DNA of 64,000 nt. Source: Burkholderiales bacterium (GTDB lineage Bacteria > Pseudomonadota > Gammaproteobacteria > Burkholderiales > Burkholderiaceae_C). The position numbers and the translations under genes were made by a program. The stretch spans positions 1 to 64,000 of the forward strand of contig JAIXLP010000077.1 of NCBI GenBank assembly GCA_026954015.1. Direction: 5' to 3'. Numbering within the stretch: position 1 is the first letter of the stretch; every line of letters begins with the position of its first letter. The notes under the pieces were generated by a model. It ran no database searches. It saw only the letters and a program-made list of their open reading frames with translations, and had not been told where the DNA came from. This document shows positions 37,015 through 47,114 of this stretch, in pieces.

Positions 37015-38043
37015 ATGATCATTGACGTACACGGCCACTACACCACCGCGCCCGCGGCGCTGGGCGAGTGGCGCAACCGGCAGATCGCGGCGCTGAAGGA
37101 CCCGAGCCTGCAGCCCAAGGTGTCGGAGCTGAAGATCAGCGACGACGACATCCGCGAGAGCATCGAGAAGAACCAGCTGCGGCTGATGAAGGAGCGCGGT
37201 TCGGACCTGACCATCTTCAGCCCGCGCGCGAGCTTCATGGCGCACCACATCGGCAACTTCGAGACCTCGAGCACCTGGGCCGCGATCTGCAACGAGCTGT
37301 GCCACCGCGTGAGCGAGCTGTTTCCCGACCACTTCGTGCCCGCCGCGATGCTGCCGCAGTCGCCCGGCGTCGACCCGGCCACCTGCATCCCTGAGCTCGA
37401 AAAGTGCGTGAAAGAGTACGGTGCGGTCGGCATCAACCTCAACCCCGACCCCTCGGGCGGGCACTGGACCAGCCCGCCGCTCACCGACCGCGCGTGGTAC
37501 CCGATCTACGAGAAGATGGTGGAGTACGACATCCCCGCGATGATCCACGTGTCTACGTCGTGCAACGCGTGCTTTCACACCACCGGCGCGCACTACATCA
37601 ACGCCGACACCACGGCGGTGATGCAGCTCATCCAGGGCGACCTGTTCAAGGACTTCCCCACGCTCAAGTTCCTGATCCCGCACGGCGGCGGCGCGGCGCC
37701 CTACCACTGGGGCCGCTACCGGGGCCTGGCGCAGGAGCTGAAGAAGCCGCTGCTGGATACGCACCTGCTGAACAACCTCTACTTCGATACCTGCGTCTAC
37801 CACCAGCCGGGCATCAATCTGCTGACCGAGGTGATCCCGGTCAAGAACATCCTGTTCGCGAGCGAAATGATCGGTGCGGTGCGCGGCATCGACCCGCAAT
37901 CCGGCCACTACTACGACGACACCAAGCGCTACGTCGAGGCGACGCAGAACCTCACGGCCGACGAGAAGCACCAGGTCTACGAAGGCAACGCGCGGCGCGT
38001 GTTCACGCGGCTGGATGCGCGCCTGAAGGCGCGCGGGCTGTAG
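37015..38043 (+). CDS. pmdE: 4-Oxalomesaconate hydratase (LigJ/PmdE-like)
   Basis: A 342-residue amidohydrolase-superfamily enzyme. The IIDVHGHYTTAP opening gives the HxH metal motif; further metal-site histidines are in PAMIHVSTSC near 178 and FLIPHGGGAAPYHWGRY near 219. LigJ-type enzymes hydrate 4-oxalomesaconate to 4-carboxy-4-hydroxy-2-oxoadipate in the protocatechuate 4,5-cleavage pathway. The ATG at 37015 has GAAAGGATGC upstream. It precedes the matching aldolase gene. Confidence 0.92.
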   Translation: MIIDVHGHYTTAPAALGEWRNRQIAALKDPSLQPKVSELKISDDDIRESIEKNQLRLMKERGSDLTIFSPRASFMAHHIGNFETSSTWAAICNELCHRVSELFPDHFVPAAMLPQSPGVDPATCIPELEKCVKEYGAVGINLNPDPSGGHWTSPPLTDRAWYPIYEKMVEYDIPAMIHVSTSCNACFHTTGAHYINADTTAVMQLIQGDLFKDFPTLKFLIPHGGGAAPYHWGRYRGLAQELKKPLLDTHLLNNLYFDTCVYHQPGINLLTEVIPVKNILFASEMIGAVRGIDPQSGHYYDDTKRYVEATQNLTADEKHQVYEGNARRVFTRLDARLKARGL

Positions 38044-38049
38044 CCGCAA

Positions 38050-38110
38050 TATATGGGTCAAACAGGGCTCCCAGCGCTTGCCAGACAAGCGCGGCCAGCT
38101 ATCAAACGTG
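38050..38110. repeat. Dispersed comamonad palindromic repeat, copy 5
   Basis: One of the best copies: CCCAGCGCTTGCCAGACAAG followed by CGCGGCCAGCTATCAAAC, a long imperfect inverted repeat (CAGCGCTTG/CAAGCGC). It fills the gap between the hydratase and aldolase genes. Confidence 0.75.
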
Positions 38111-38124
38111 TAATGGAGTGAGCG

Positions 38125-38808
38125 ATGTACGAACTGGGAGTGGTCTACCGCAACATCGAGCGCGCCGACCGCGCGACGGCCGATGCGCTGGCGCACTACG
38201 GCGCCGCCACGGTGCACGAGGCCCTGGGCCGCGTGGGGCTGCTCAAGCCCTACATGCGCCCCATCTACCCTGGCGCGCAGGTCTCGGGCACGGCCGTCAC
38301 CGTGCTGCTGCAGCCCGGTGACAACTGGATGATGCACGTCGCGGCCGAGCAGATCCGCCCGGGCGACATCGTCGTTGCCGCCGTGACCAGCGAATGCACC
38401 GACGGCTATTTCGGCGACCTGCTCGCCACCAGCTTCAAGGCGCAGGGCGCGCGCGCGCTCATCATCGACGCGGGCGTGCGCGATGTGAAGACGCTCAAGG
38501 AAATGGACTTCCCCGTCTGGAGCAAGGCGATCTCGGCCAAGGGCACGATCAAGGCCACGCCGGGCTCGGTGAACATCCCCGTGGTCTGCGCCGGCATGTG
38601 GGTGCGCCCGGGCGACGTGATCGTGGCCGACGACGACGGCATCGTCTGCGTGCCGCGCGAGAAGGCCGCCGCCGCGCTGGCCGCCGCGCAAAAGCGCGAA
38701 GCCAACGAAAGCGGCAAGCGCGAGATCTTTGCCGGTGGCACGCTGGGCCTGGACTACTACAAGATGCGCGAGAACCTGGCCAAGGCCGGGCTGCGCTACA
38801 TCGATTGA
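38125..38808 (+). CDS. pmdF: 4-Carboxy-4-hydroxy-2-oxoadipate aldolase (LigK/PmdF-like)
   Basis: A 227-residue class II pyruvate aldolase of the RraA-like fold that splits 4-carboxy-4-hydroxy-2-oxoadipate into pyruvate and oxaloacetate (it can also decarboxylate oxaloacetate). The metal and substrate region [25 protein letters not shown] near residues 98-120 is characteristic, as is the C-terminal [13 protein letters not shown]. It catalyses the last step of the pathway. GGAGTGAGCG precedes the ATG. Confidence 0.94.
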   Translation: MYELGVVYRNIERADRATADALAHYGAATVHEALGRVGLLKPYMRPIYPGAQVSGTAVTVLLQPGDNWMMHVAAEQIRPGDIVVAAVTSECTDGYFGDLLATSFKAQGARALIIDAGVRDVKTLKEMDFPVWSKAISAKGTIKATPGSVNIPVVCAGMWVRPGDVIVADDDGIVCVPREKAAAALAAAQKREANESGKREIFAGGTLGLDYYKMRENLAKAGLRYID

Positions 38809-38825
38809 TTCCGCGAGGATAGGAA

Positions 38826-39815
38826 ATGCAACACACCTCCATCAGCCGCACGCGGCGCATGCTCGCACTCTCGATCCCCACGGCGCTCGCCGGTCTGGGC
38901 GGTCTCGCCCGCGCTCAGGCGTATCCGGCCAAGCCCGTCCACATGTACGTGGGTTATTCGGCGGGAGGCGCCGTGGACGCCGTGGCGCGAACGGTGGGAC
39001 AGGCACTGTCGCGTTCCATGGGGCAGGCGTTCATCATCGAGAACAAGCCCGGCGCGGGCAGCAACATCGCGATCAAGGCCGCCATCGACGCGCCTGGCGA
39101 CGGCTACACCCTGCTGATGGCCGCGAATGCTCTGGCCGCCAACATGTCGTTGTATCAGCCTGCGCCGTTCGACGCAGAACGCGATCTGGCGCCGGTCGCG
39201 CTGATCGGCCGCGTGCCGGTGGTGATTGCCGCGAATGCCAATGCACCCTACGGCAGCATCAAGGACCTCATCCAGGCAGCAAAGGCCAATCCCCGTTCCA
39301 TCGCTTTCGCATCACCGGGCAACGGCGCGACGCCGCATATGGCGATGGAGCTCTTCGAACGCGCGGTCGGCATCGAGCTGCAGCACGTTCCCTACCGCGG
39401 CGGCGCGCAGGCGCTCACGGACACCATAGGGGGCCAGGTGCCGCTGGCGGCGATGAACGCGCTGGAGGTCGCACCCCACGTCAAGAGCGGCAAGCTCAAG
39501 GTGCTGGCGGTGTTGAGCGTCGGCCGCAGTCCCATCTTCCCGGATACGCCGACCATCGCCGAGTCGGGCTTCCCCGGCTTCGAGGCGTCCGTCTGGTATG
39601 CGCTGATGGCGCCCATCTCCACGCCCAAGGCGATCGTCACGCAGCTGCATGCCGAGGTGCAGAAGGCGCTGCAGACGAAGGAAGTGCAGGAGCGCATGAC
39701 CCAGGTGGGCGGCGAGGTGGCGCCGGGCAGCATCGAGATGGTGGCCAGCCTCATTCACTCCGAACGCGTGCGCTACGAAAAGCTCGTGCGCGAAGCCGGC
39801 ATCAAGCCCAACTGA
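38826..39815 (+). CDS. Bug family solute-binding protein
   Basis: A 329-residue periplasmic binding protein of the Bug/TctC family, which is greatly expanded in Burkholderiales. The signal peptide ends in GGLARAQA; the mature start YPAKPVHMYVGYSAGGAVD and the ENKPGAGSNIAIKAA segment near 74 are family hallmarks. It lies between the aldolase and PDC hydrolase genes, so binding of a carboxylated aromatic or pathway acid is inferred. No membrane components (TctAB) are adjacent. Confidence 0.92.
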   Translation: MQHTSISRTRRMLALSIPTALAGLGGLARAQAYPAKPVHMYVGYSAGGAVDAVARTVGQALSRSMGQAFIIENKPGAGSNIAIKAAIDAPGDGYTLLMAANALAANMSLYQPAPFDAERDLAPVALIGRVPVVIAANANAPYGSIKDLIQAAKANPRSIAFASPGNGATPHMAMELFERAVGIELQHVPYRGGAQALTDTIGGQVPLAAMNALEVAPHVKSGKLKVLAVLSVGRSPIFPDTPTIAESGFPGFEASVWYALMAPISTPKAIVTQLHAEVQKALQTKEVQERMTQVGGEVAPGSIEMVASLIHSERVRYEKLVREAGIKPN

Positions 39816-39907
39816 TCGGACGCAGGCGTGCGCCATGGCCCTCTCCGCAGCGCCGATTGGCGCACCGAGGCCAACCGACTGCGGGCCCATTGCAAGGAAA
39901 GCATGAT

Positions 39908-40825
39908 ATGAGCATTTTCGAAAAAACCCCCGGCTGGCTCGACTGGTACCAGGGGCCGTCCAAGCCGCACTTCCAGCTGCCCGCGGGCGCCGTCGACGCG
40001 CACTGCCACGTGTTCGGCCCGGGCGACCAGTTTCCCTACGCGCCCGAGCGCAAGTACACGCCGTGCGACGCCAGCAAGGCGCAGCTTTTCGCGCTGCGCG
40101 ATCACCTGGGCTTCGTGCGCAACGTGATCGTGCAGGCCACTTGCCACGGCGCGGACAACCGTGCGCTGGTCGATGCGCTGCAACACTCCGGTGGCAAGGC
40201 GCGCGGCGTGGCCACCGTCCGCCGCAGCGTCAGCGATGCCGAGCTGCAGGCCCTGCACGCCGCCGGCGTGCGCGGCGTGCGCTTCAATTTCGTCAAGCGC
40301 CTCGTGGACTTCACGCCGCGCGATGAACTCATGGAGATCGCCGAGCGCATCAAGCCGCTGGGCTGGCATGTGGTGATCTACTTCGAGGCGGTCGACCTGC
40401 CCGAGCTGTGGGACTTCTTCACCAGTCTGCCGACCACCGTGGTCGTCGATCACATGGGGCGGCCCGATGTGAAGCAGGGCGTGGACAGCGACGAGTTCTC
40501 GCTGTTCCTGCAGTTCATGCGCGAGCACGGCAACGTCTGGAGCAAGGTGAGCTGCCCCGAGCGGCTCTCGGTCAGCGGCCCGCCTGCCCTCAATGGCGAG
40601 CGCAGCGCCTACCGCGACGTGGTGCCGTTCGCGCGCAAGGTGGTCGAGAGCTTCCCTGACCGCGTGCTCTGGGGCACCGACTGGCCGCACCCGAATCTGA
40701 AGAACCACATGCCCGACGACGGCCTGCTGGTCGATTTCATACCGCACATCGCGCCCACGGCCCAGCTGCAGCGCAAGCTCCTCGTGGACAACCCGATGCG
40801 GCTGTACTGGCCTGACGAACACTGA
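39908..40825 (+). CDS. pmdD: 2-Pyrone-4,6-dicarboxylate hydrolase (LigI/PmdD-like)
   Basis: A 305-residue amidohydrolase that opens 2-pyrone-4,6-dicarboxylate to 4-oxalomesaconate. It has GAVDAHCHVFGPGDQFPYAPERKYTP near residue 28 (HxH motif), VVVDHMGRPDV near 179 and WGTDWPHPN near 257 with the catalytic Asp. The ATG at 39908 follows AAGGAAAGC. The frame is open far upstream through the Bug gene by chance. Confidence 0.94.
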   Translation: MSIFEKTPGWLDWYQGPSKPHFQLPAGAVDAHCHVFGPGDQFPYAPERKYTPCDASKAQLFALRDHLGFVRNVIVQATCHGADNRALVDALQHSGGKARGVATVRRSVSDAELQALHAAGVRGVRFNFVKRLVDFTPRDELMEIAERIKPLGWHVVIYFEAVDLPELWDFFTSLPTTVVVDHMGRPDVKQGVDSDEFSLFLQFMREHGNVWSKVSCPERLSVSGPPALNGERSAYRDVVPFARKVVESFPDRVLWGTDWPHPNLKNHMPDDGLLVDFIPHIAPTAQLQRKLLVDNPMRLYWPDEH

Positions 40826-40837
40826 AAGGAGCACACG

Positions 40838-42166
<1,329 letters not shown>

Positions 42167-42168
<2 letters not shown>

Positions 42169-42203
42169 GCGCTTGCTGCACAAGCGCTGACAGCTATCGA
42201 AAG
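42167..42203. repeat. Dispersed comamonad palindromic repeat, copy 6
   Basis: GAGCGCTTGCTGCACAAGCG followed by CTGACAGCTATCG: a clean AGCGCTTG/CAAGCGCT inverted repeat with the CAGCTATC tail. It lies between pmdB and pmdC, directly ahead of the pmdC ribosome binding site. Confidence 0.75.
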
Positions 42204-42212
42204 AGGAGAACC

Positions 42213-43169
42213 ATGAACAAACCCATCAACGTCGCATTGGCGGGCGCCGGGGCCTTCGGCATCAAGCATCTGGACGGCATCCGCAACATCGAGGGCGTGC
42301 GGGTCGTCTCGCTCGTCGGCCGCCGGCGCGACCAGACGCAGGACGTCGCCGACAAGTACGGCATCGGGCACGTGGCGACCGATCTGGCCGAGAGCCTGGC
42401 GCTGCCCGAGGTGGACGCGGTGATCCTGTGCACCCCCACGCAGATGCACGCGGCGCAGGCGCAGCAGTGCCTGAGGGCCGGCAAGCACGTGCAGGTGGAG
42501 ATTCCGCTGGCCGACAGCCTGGCCGATGCGCAGGCGGTGCTTGATCTGCGCAAGCAGACCGGGCTCGTCGCGATGGTGGGCCACACGCGCCGCTTCAACC
42601 CCAGCCACCAGTGGGTGCACAAGAAGATCGCGGCGGGTGAATTCCACATCCAGCAGATGGACGTGCAGACCTATTTCTTTCGCCGTACCAACACCAACGC
42701 GCTGGGCCAGCCGCGCTCGTGGACCGACCACCTGCTGTGGCACCACGCGGCGCACACCGTGGACCTGTTCGCCTGGCAGGCGGGCAGCCCCATCGTGCAG
42801 GCCAACGCGGTGCAGGGCCCGATCCATCCGCAGCTCGGCATCGCGATGGACATGAGCATCCAGCTCAAGACCGCCAGCGGCGCGATCTGCACGCTCAGCC
42901 TCTCGTTCAACAACGACGGCCCGCTGGGCACGTTCTTCCGCTACATCGGCGACAGCGGCACCTACCTGGCGCGCTACGACGACCTCTACAACGGCAAGGA
43001 GGAAAAGATCGACGTGTCCAAGGTGGCCGTGTCGATGAACGGCATCGAGCTGCAGGACCGTGAATTTTTCGCCGCGATCCGCGAAGGGCGCGAGCCCAAC
43101 GCCAGCGTGCAGCAGGTGTTCGGCTGCTACCAGGTCCTGGACGGCCTGGAGCACCAACTGGGGGCTTGA
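42213..43169 (+). CDS. pmdC: 4-Carboxy-2-hydroxymuconate 6-semialdehyde dehydrogenase
   Basis: A 318-residue Gfo/Idh/MocA-fold oxidoreductase of the LigC/PmdC type, oxidising the cyclic hemiacetal of the ring-cleavage product to 2-pyrone-4,6-dicarboxylate with NAD(P). The Rossmann motif ALAGAGAFGIKHL lies near residues 8-20, and the family EIPL segment (in place of EKP) near 96. AAGAGGAGAACC precedes the ATG at 42213. It completes the enzyme set A, B, C, D, E, F for this pathway within 6 kb. Confidence 0.94.
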   Translation: MNKPINVALAGAGAFGIKHLDGIRNIEGVRVVSLVGRRRDQTQDVADKYGIGHVATDLAESLALPEVDAVILCTPTQMHAAQAQQCLRAGKHVQVEIPLADSLADAQAVLDLRKQTGLVAMVGHTRRFNPSHQWVHKKIAAGEFHIQQMDVQTYFFRRTNTNALGQPRSWTDHLLWHHAAHTVDLFAWQAGSPIVQANAVQGPIHPQLGIAMDMSIQLKTASGAICTLSLSFNNDGPLGTFFRYIGDSGTYLARYDDLYNGKEEKIDVSKVAVSMNGIELQDREFFAAIREGREPNASVQQVFGCYQVLDGLEHQLGA

Positions 43170-43207
43170 GTGCCCGTTTATTCTTTTCATGACCTTTGGA
43201 GACTCTC

Positions 43208-44386
43208 ATGCGATTCGTCAAGAACGTGATCAAGGCCACGCTGGTGGCGACTGCCCTGGCCACGGCCGGGCTGGCACAGGCCAAGGACCTCACCATCGGC
43301 CTCGTGCTCTCGGTGTCGGGGCCGTTCGCCGACTACGGCAAGCAGATCAAGCACGGCATCGACGTGTACATGGCCGAGCACGGCGACACGGTGGCCGGGC
43401 GCAAGGTCAAGCTCATCGTCAAGGACGACACCGGCATGGCGCCGCAGGTGGCCAAGCGCGTCGCGCAGGAGCTGCTCGTGAACGACAAGGTGGACATCCT
43501 CGCCGGGTTCGACCTCACGCCCAACGCGTTTTCCGCCGCGCCGCTGGCCACGCAGGGCAAGGTGCCGATGATCGTGATGAACGCCGCCACCTCGTCGGTC
43601 ACCGAAAAATCGCCCTACATCGTGCGCGTGTCGATGACGCTGCCGCAGGGCTCGTGGGCCATGGCCAAGTGGGCGGCCGAGAACAACATCAAGTCCGCGT
43701 ACACGCTGGTGGCCGACTACGGCCCGGGCCACGACGCCGAGGTGCAGTTCAAGAAGACCTTCACCGAGCTGGGCGGCAAGATCGTCGGCGAGGTGCGCAC
43801 CCCCGTGAACACCGCCGACTACGCGGCCTATCTGGAGCGCGTGAAGGACGCCAAGCCGGACGCCATGTTCACCTTCGTGCCGCCGGGCAGCTCCATGGTC
43901 GCGCTGATGAAGGGCTTTCGCGAGCTGGGCCTGGACAAGGTCGGCATCCAGGCCATCGGCCCGGGTGACCTGACGGACGAGAACGAACTGGCCGCGATGG
44001 GCAATTCGGCGCTCGGCCTGGTCACGGCCTTCCACTATTCGCAGGCGCACGATTCGCCCGAGAACAAGGCCTACGTCGCGGCCTATCTCAAGGCCTTCCC
44101 CAAGGACCGGCCGAACTTCATGTCCATCGGCGGCTACGACGGCATGCACCTGATTTACCAGGTGCTGGAAAAGACCAAGGGCGACGCCAGCGGCGACGCC
44201 TTCGTGGCGGCGGCCAAGGGCATGCAGTGGGTGAGCCCGCGCGGTCCGGTGCAGATCGACCCGCAGACGCGCGACGTCGTCCAGAACGAATACATCCGAA
44301 AGCTGGAAAACGTCAACGGCCAGTTGCAGAACGTCGAATTCGCGACGCTCACGGCGGTCAAGGACCCCGGCAAGGAAGCGAAGTAG
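43208..44386 (+). CDS. Liv-type ABC transporter substrate-binding protein
   Basis: A 392-residue periplasmic binding protein (LivK/Peripla_BP_6 family) with a Sec signal peptide (FVKNVIKATLVATALATAGL, then AQA). The mature protein begins KDLTIGLVLSVSGPFADYGKQ. It starts 38 bp after pmdC and heads a five-gene importer, so uptake of protocatechuate, 4-hydroxybenzoate or a similar acid is likely. The ATG at 43208 follows TTTGGAGACTCTC; an upstream TTG is in frame but lacks merit. Confidence 0.92.
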   Translation: MRFVKNVIKATLVATALATAGLAQAKDLTIGLVLSVSGPFADYGKQIKHGIDVYMAEHGDTVAGRKVKLIVKDDTGMAPQVAKRVAQELLVNDKVDILAGFDLTPNAFSAAPLATQGKVPMIVMNAATSSVTEKSPYIVRVSMTLPQGSWAMAKWAAENNIKSAYTLVADYGPGHDAEVQFKKTFTELGGKIVGEVRTPVNTADYAAYLERVKDAKPDAMFTFVPPGSSMVALMKGFRELGLDKVGIQAIGPGDLTDENELAAMGNSALGLVTAFHYSQAHDSPENKAYVAAYLKAFPKDRPNFMSIGGYDGMHLIYQVLEKTKGDASGDAFVAAAKGMQWVSPRGPVQIDPQTRDVVQNEYIRKLENVNGQLQNVEFATLTAVKDPGKEAK

Positions 44387-44392
44387 CCCCAA

Positions 44393-44430
44393 CCCGCGGC
44401 CCGCGGGGCGTGCCGGCGGGCGCGCCCCGG
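44393..44430 (+). other. GC-rich intercistronic stem-loops after the binding-protein gene
   Basis: CCCGCGG at 44393-44399 and CCGCGGG at 44401-44407 form a perfect inverted repeat; an alternative GGGGCG/CGCCCC stem overlaps it to the right. There is no T-run, so it is unlikely to be a full terminator. Such hairpins after a binding-protein gene commonly stabilise its mRNA relative to the permease genes. Confidence 0.5.
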
Positions 44431-44454
44431 TTCATCCAGCCTGTGTGAGCCACC

Positions 44455-45309
44455 ATGACGATCATCTTTGACGGTATCGCCTTCGGCATGTTGCTCTTCC
44501 TGATCAGCGTGGGCCTGTCGGTCACGCTGGGATTGATGAATTTCGTGAACCTCGCCCATGGCGTCTTCGCGATGGTGGGCGGCTACGTCTGCGTCGTGCT
44601 GCTCAATGACTGGGGCGTGCCGTTTCTCGCGACGATACCGTTCGCGATCATCGTGCCGGGCATCGTCGGCGTGATCCTGGAGCGCCTGCTCTACCGGCGC
44701 CTCTACGAGGCGTCGGCGCTCGACCAGGTGCTGTTCTCGCTCGGCCTCGTCTTCATGGCGGTGGCGGCGACGCACTACTTCTTCGGCGCGCGCCAGCAGC
44801 CGCTGCACCTGCCGGGCTTTCTCTCGGGACAAATCCACCTGCCAGGCATCGACATCGGCGTGTACCGGCTGTTCCTCGTGATCGCGGGCATCGTGGTCGC
44901 GGTCGGCCTGCAGTGGTCGGTGATCCGTACTTCGTTCGGCGCGCGCCTGCGCGCCGCCGTGGACAACCAGCGCACCGCGCGGGGCCTGGGCATCGACGTG
45001 AACCGCGTGTTCATGCTCACCTTCGCGCTGGGCTCAGCGCTCGCGGGCCTGGGCGGCGCGCTGGGCGTCGAGATGCTGGGGCTCGATCCGGAGTTTCCGG
45101 TCAAGTACCTCGTGTACTTCCTCATCGTCGTCACCGTGGGCGGTGGCGGCAACATCCTCGGCTCCCTCTGGGCGGCGCTGCTGCTGGGCGTGGCCGATGT
45201 GGCGGGCAAGTACTACGTGCCGCAGATCGGCGCCTTCATCATCTACGCCATCATGGTCATGATCCTGATCTTCAGGCCGCAGGGACTGTTTGGCCGTGCC
45301 CATCAATAA
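44455..45309 (+). CDS. ABC transporter permease, LivH-like
   Basis: A 284-residue permease with about eight hydrophobic segments and the LivH-type opening FGMLLFLISVGLSVTLGLMNFVNLAHG. The YFLIVVTVGGGGNILGSLWAALLLG segment near residue 222 is the ATPase contact region. It follows the binding-protein gene after a 68-bp gap holding GC-rich stem-loops, and precedes the LivM-like permease by 9 bp. Confidence 0.93.
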   Translation: MTIIFDGIAFGMLLFLISVGLSVTLGLMNFVNLAHGVFAMVGGYVCVVLLNDWGVPFLATIPFAIIVPGIVGVILERLLYRRLYEASALDQVLFSLGLVFMAVAATHYFFGARQQPLHLPGFLSGQIHLPGIDIGVYRLFLVIAGIVVAVGLQWSVIRTSFGARLRAAVDNQRTARGLGIDVNRVFMLTFALGSALAGLGGALGVEMLGLDPEFPVKYLVYFLIVVTVGGGGNILGSLWAALLLGVADVAGKYYVPQIGAFIIYAIMVMILIFRPQGLFGRAHQ

Positions 45310-45318
45310 GGCAGCGAC

Positions 45319-46368
45319 ATGGACTCCTCCGCTTTGCGCCCGGCCGTGGCCAGCCAGGCCCCGGCCCTGCACGAGGTGCTGCGGCGCTACCGCCGCTCGG
45401 CGCGCTGGCAGCCTCTCGAATACCTGTTCTGGTGCCTGCCCGTCGCGGCCTATTTCCTGTTCCCGGGCAACTATCTGCTGCTCAGCCAGATCGCGGTCAC
45501 CAGCCTGTTCGCGCTCTCACTCGACCTGATCTTCGGCTACGCCGGCATCATTTCGCTCGGGCATGCGGCGTTCTTCGGCGTCGGGGCCTACACCGTGGGC
45601 TTGCTGGGCATGCGCGGCATGGGAGACCCGCTCACGGGGCTGCTGCTGGCGGCCGTGTTCGCGGCCGTCCTGGGGTTCCTGAGCAGCTTCCTGCTGCTGC
45701 GCGGCAGCGACCTGGCGCGGCTCATGGTCACGCTGGGCGTGGCGCTCATGCTCTACGAGCTGGCCAACAAGTTCAGCAGCATCACCGGCGGCGTCGACGG
45801 CATCCCGGGCATCGAGATCAAGCCCGTGCTCGGCCTGTTCGAGTTCGACATGTACGGCCGCGTAGGCTACATCTATGCGGTGGTGGTGCTGTTCGTGCTG
45901 TTCTGGCTGGCGCGCCGCCTCGTGCACTCGCCGTTCGGCCAGAGCCTGCGCGGCATCCAGATGAACGCGCAGCGCATGCCGGCGCTGGGCGTGCCGGTCA
46001 ATCACCGCCTGGTGGCGGTGTACACCCTGGGCGCGGCCTATGCCGGCGTGGCGGGTGCGGTGCTCGCGCAGACCAACCAGTTCGTGTCGCTGTCGGTGCT
46101 CGGCTTCGAGAATTCGGCGGACCTGCTGCTCATCCTGATCCTGGGCGGCACCGGGCGGCTGTACGGCGGCCTGATCGGTGCCATCGTGTTCATCGTGGCC
46201 AAGCACTTCCTCTCGGACATGAACCCGCAGTACTGGCAGTTCTGGCTCGGCCTGGCGCTGGTGCTGCTGGTGATGTTCGCGCGTGGCGGCATCCTGGGGA
46301 CGGCCGCGCAATGGCTGGAGCGCAGGCGCCAGCGCGAGCGCAGCCGCCAGGCGGGGGGTGCGTCATGA
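45319..46368 (+). CDS. ABC transporter permease, LivM-like
   Basis: A 349-residue permease with about ten hydrophobic segments. The LIFGYAGIISLGHAAFFGVGAYTVG stretch near residue 74 and the LLILILGGTGRLYGGLIGAIVF stretch near 270 are LivM signatures. The N-terminal 45 residues are a longer cytoplasmic lead than usual. The stop overlaps the LivG-like start (ATGA). Confidence 0.93.
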   Translation: MDSSALRPAVASQAPALHEVLRRYRRSARWQPLEYLFWCLPVAAYFLFPGNYLLLSQIAVTSLFALSLDLIFGYAGIISLGHAAFFGVGAYTVGLLGMRGMGDPLTGLLLAAVFAAVLGFLSSFLLLRGSDLARLMVTLGVALMLYELANKFSSITGGVDGIPGIEIKPVLGLFEFDMYGRVGYIYAVVVLFVLFWLARRLVHSPFGQSLRGIQMNAQRMPALGVPVNHRLVAVYTLGAAYAGVAGAVLAQTNQFVSLSVLGFENSADLLLILILGGTGRLYGGLIGAIVFIVAKHFLSDMNPQYWQFWLGLALVLLVMFARGGILGTAAQWLERRRQRERSRQAGGAS

Positions 46369-47114
46369 GCGCGGTACTGCAGACCCGCGCCCTGGTGCGC
46401 AGGTTCGGCGGTTTTGTCGCCACCGATCACGTCGATCTTGCGGTTGAAGCGGGCGCGCGCCACGCACTCATAGGCCCCAACGGCGCCGGCAAGACCACGC
46501 TCATCAACCTCCTGACCGGCTATCTTGCGCCCACCGAGGGCAGCATCGCGCTGATGGGGGAGGACGTGACGAACATGCCGCAGCACGCACGCTGCCGCAA
46601 GGGCCTCGTGCGCACCTTCCAGATCAACCAACTCTTCAACGACATGACGGTGCTCGAATCGGTCGCCATGTCGGTGAGCGAGCGCCTCGGGCTGGGCGCG
46701 CGCTGGTGGAAGCCGCTCGCGGTGCGTGGCGAGGCGGTGGACGAGGCCGCGGTGATCCTGCAGCGCCTCGGGCTGCTGTCTGACGCTTACGAGACCACGC
46801 GCAATCTGGCCTATGGCCGCCAGCGCCTGATCGAGATCGCGCTGGCGCTGGCGCAGCATCCCAGGGTGCTGCTGCTGGACGAGCCCGCGGCGGGCGTGCC
46901 CACGAGCGAGAGCCGCGAGCTGTTCGACGTGATCGCGCAGTTGCCGCGCGACGTGACCATCCTGCTGATCGAGCACGACATGGACTTGGTGTTCCGCTTC
47001 GCCGAACGTATTTCGGTGCTGGTCTCGGGCGCGCTGCTGCTCGAGGACACGCCCGAGGTCATCGCCAGCCACCCGCGCGTGCGCGAGGTCTATCTGGGGG
47101 AGGCCCATGGCTGA
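46365..47114 (+). CDS. ABC transporter ATP-binding protein, LivG-like
   Basis: A 249-residue ATPase with Walker A GPNGAGKTT near residue 37 and Walker B RVLLLDEPAAGVP near 167. The signature is degenerate (LAYGRQRLIEIALALA near 147), as usual for LivG. It overlaps the permease stop by four bases, and its own stop overlaps the next gene by eight. Energises import with the LivF-like fusion protein downstream. Confidence 0.93.
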   Translation: MSAVLQTRALVRRFGGFVATDHVDLAVEAGARHALIGPNGAGKTTLINLLTGYLAPTEGSIALMGEDVTNMPQHARCRKGLVRTFQINQLFNDMTVLESVAMSVSERLGLGARWWKPLAVRGEAVDEAAVILQRLGLLSDAYETTRNLAYGRQRLIEIALALAQHPRVLLLDEPAAGVPTSESRELFDVIAQLPRDVTILLIEHDMDLVFRFAERISVLVSGALLLEDTPEVIASHPRVREVYLGEAHG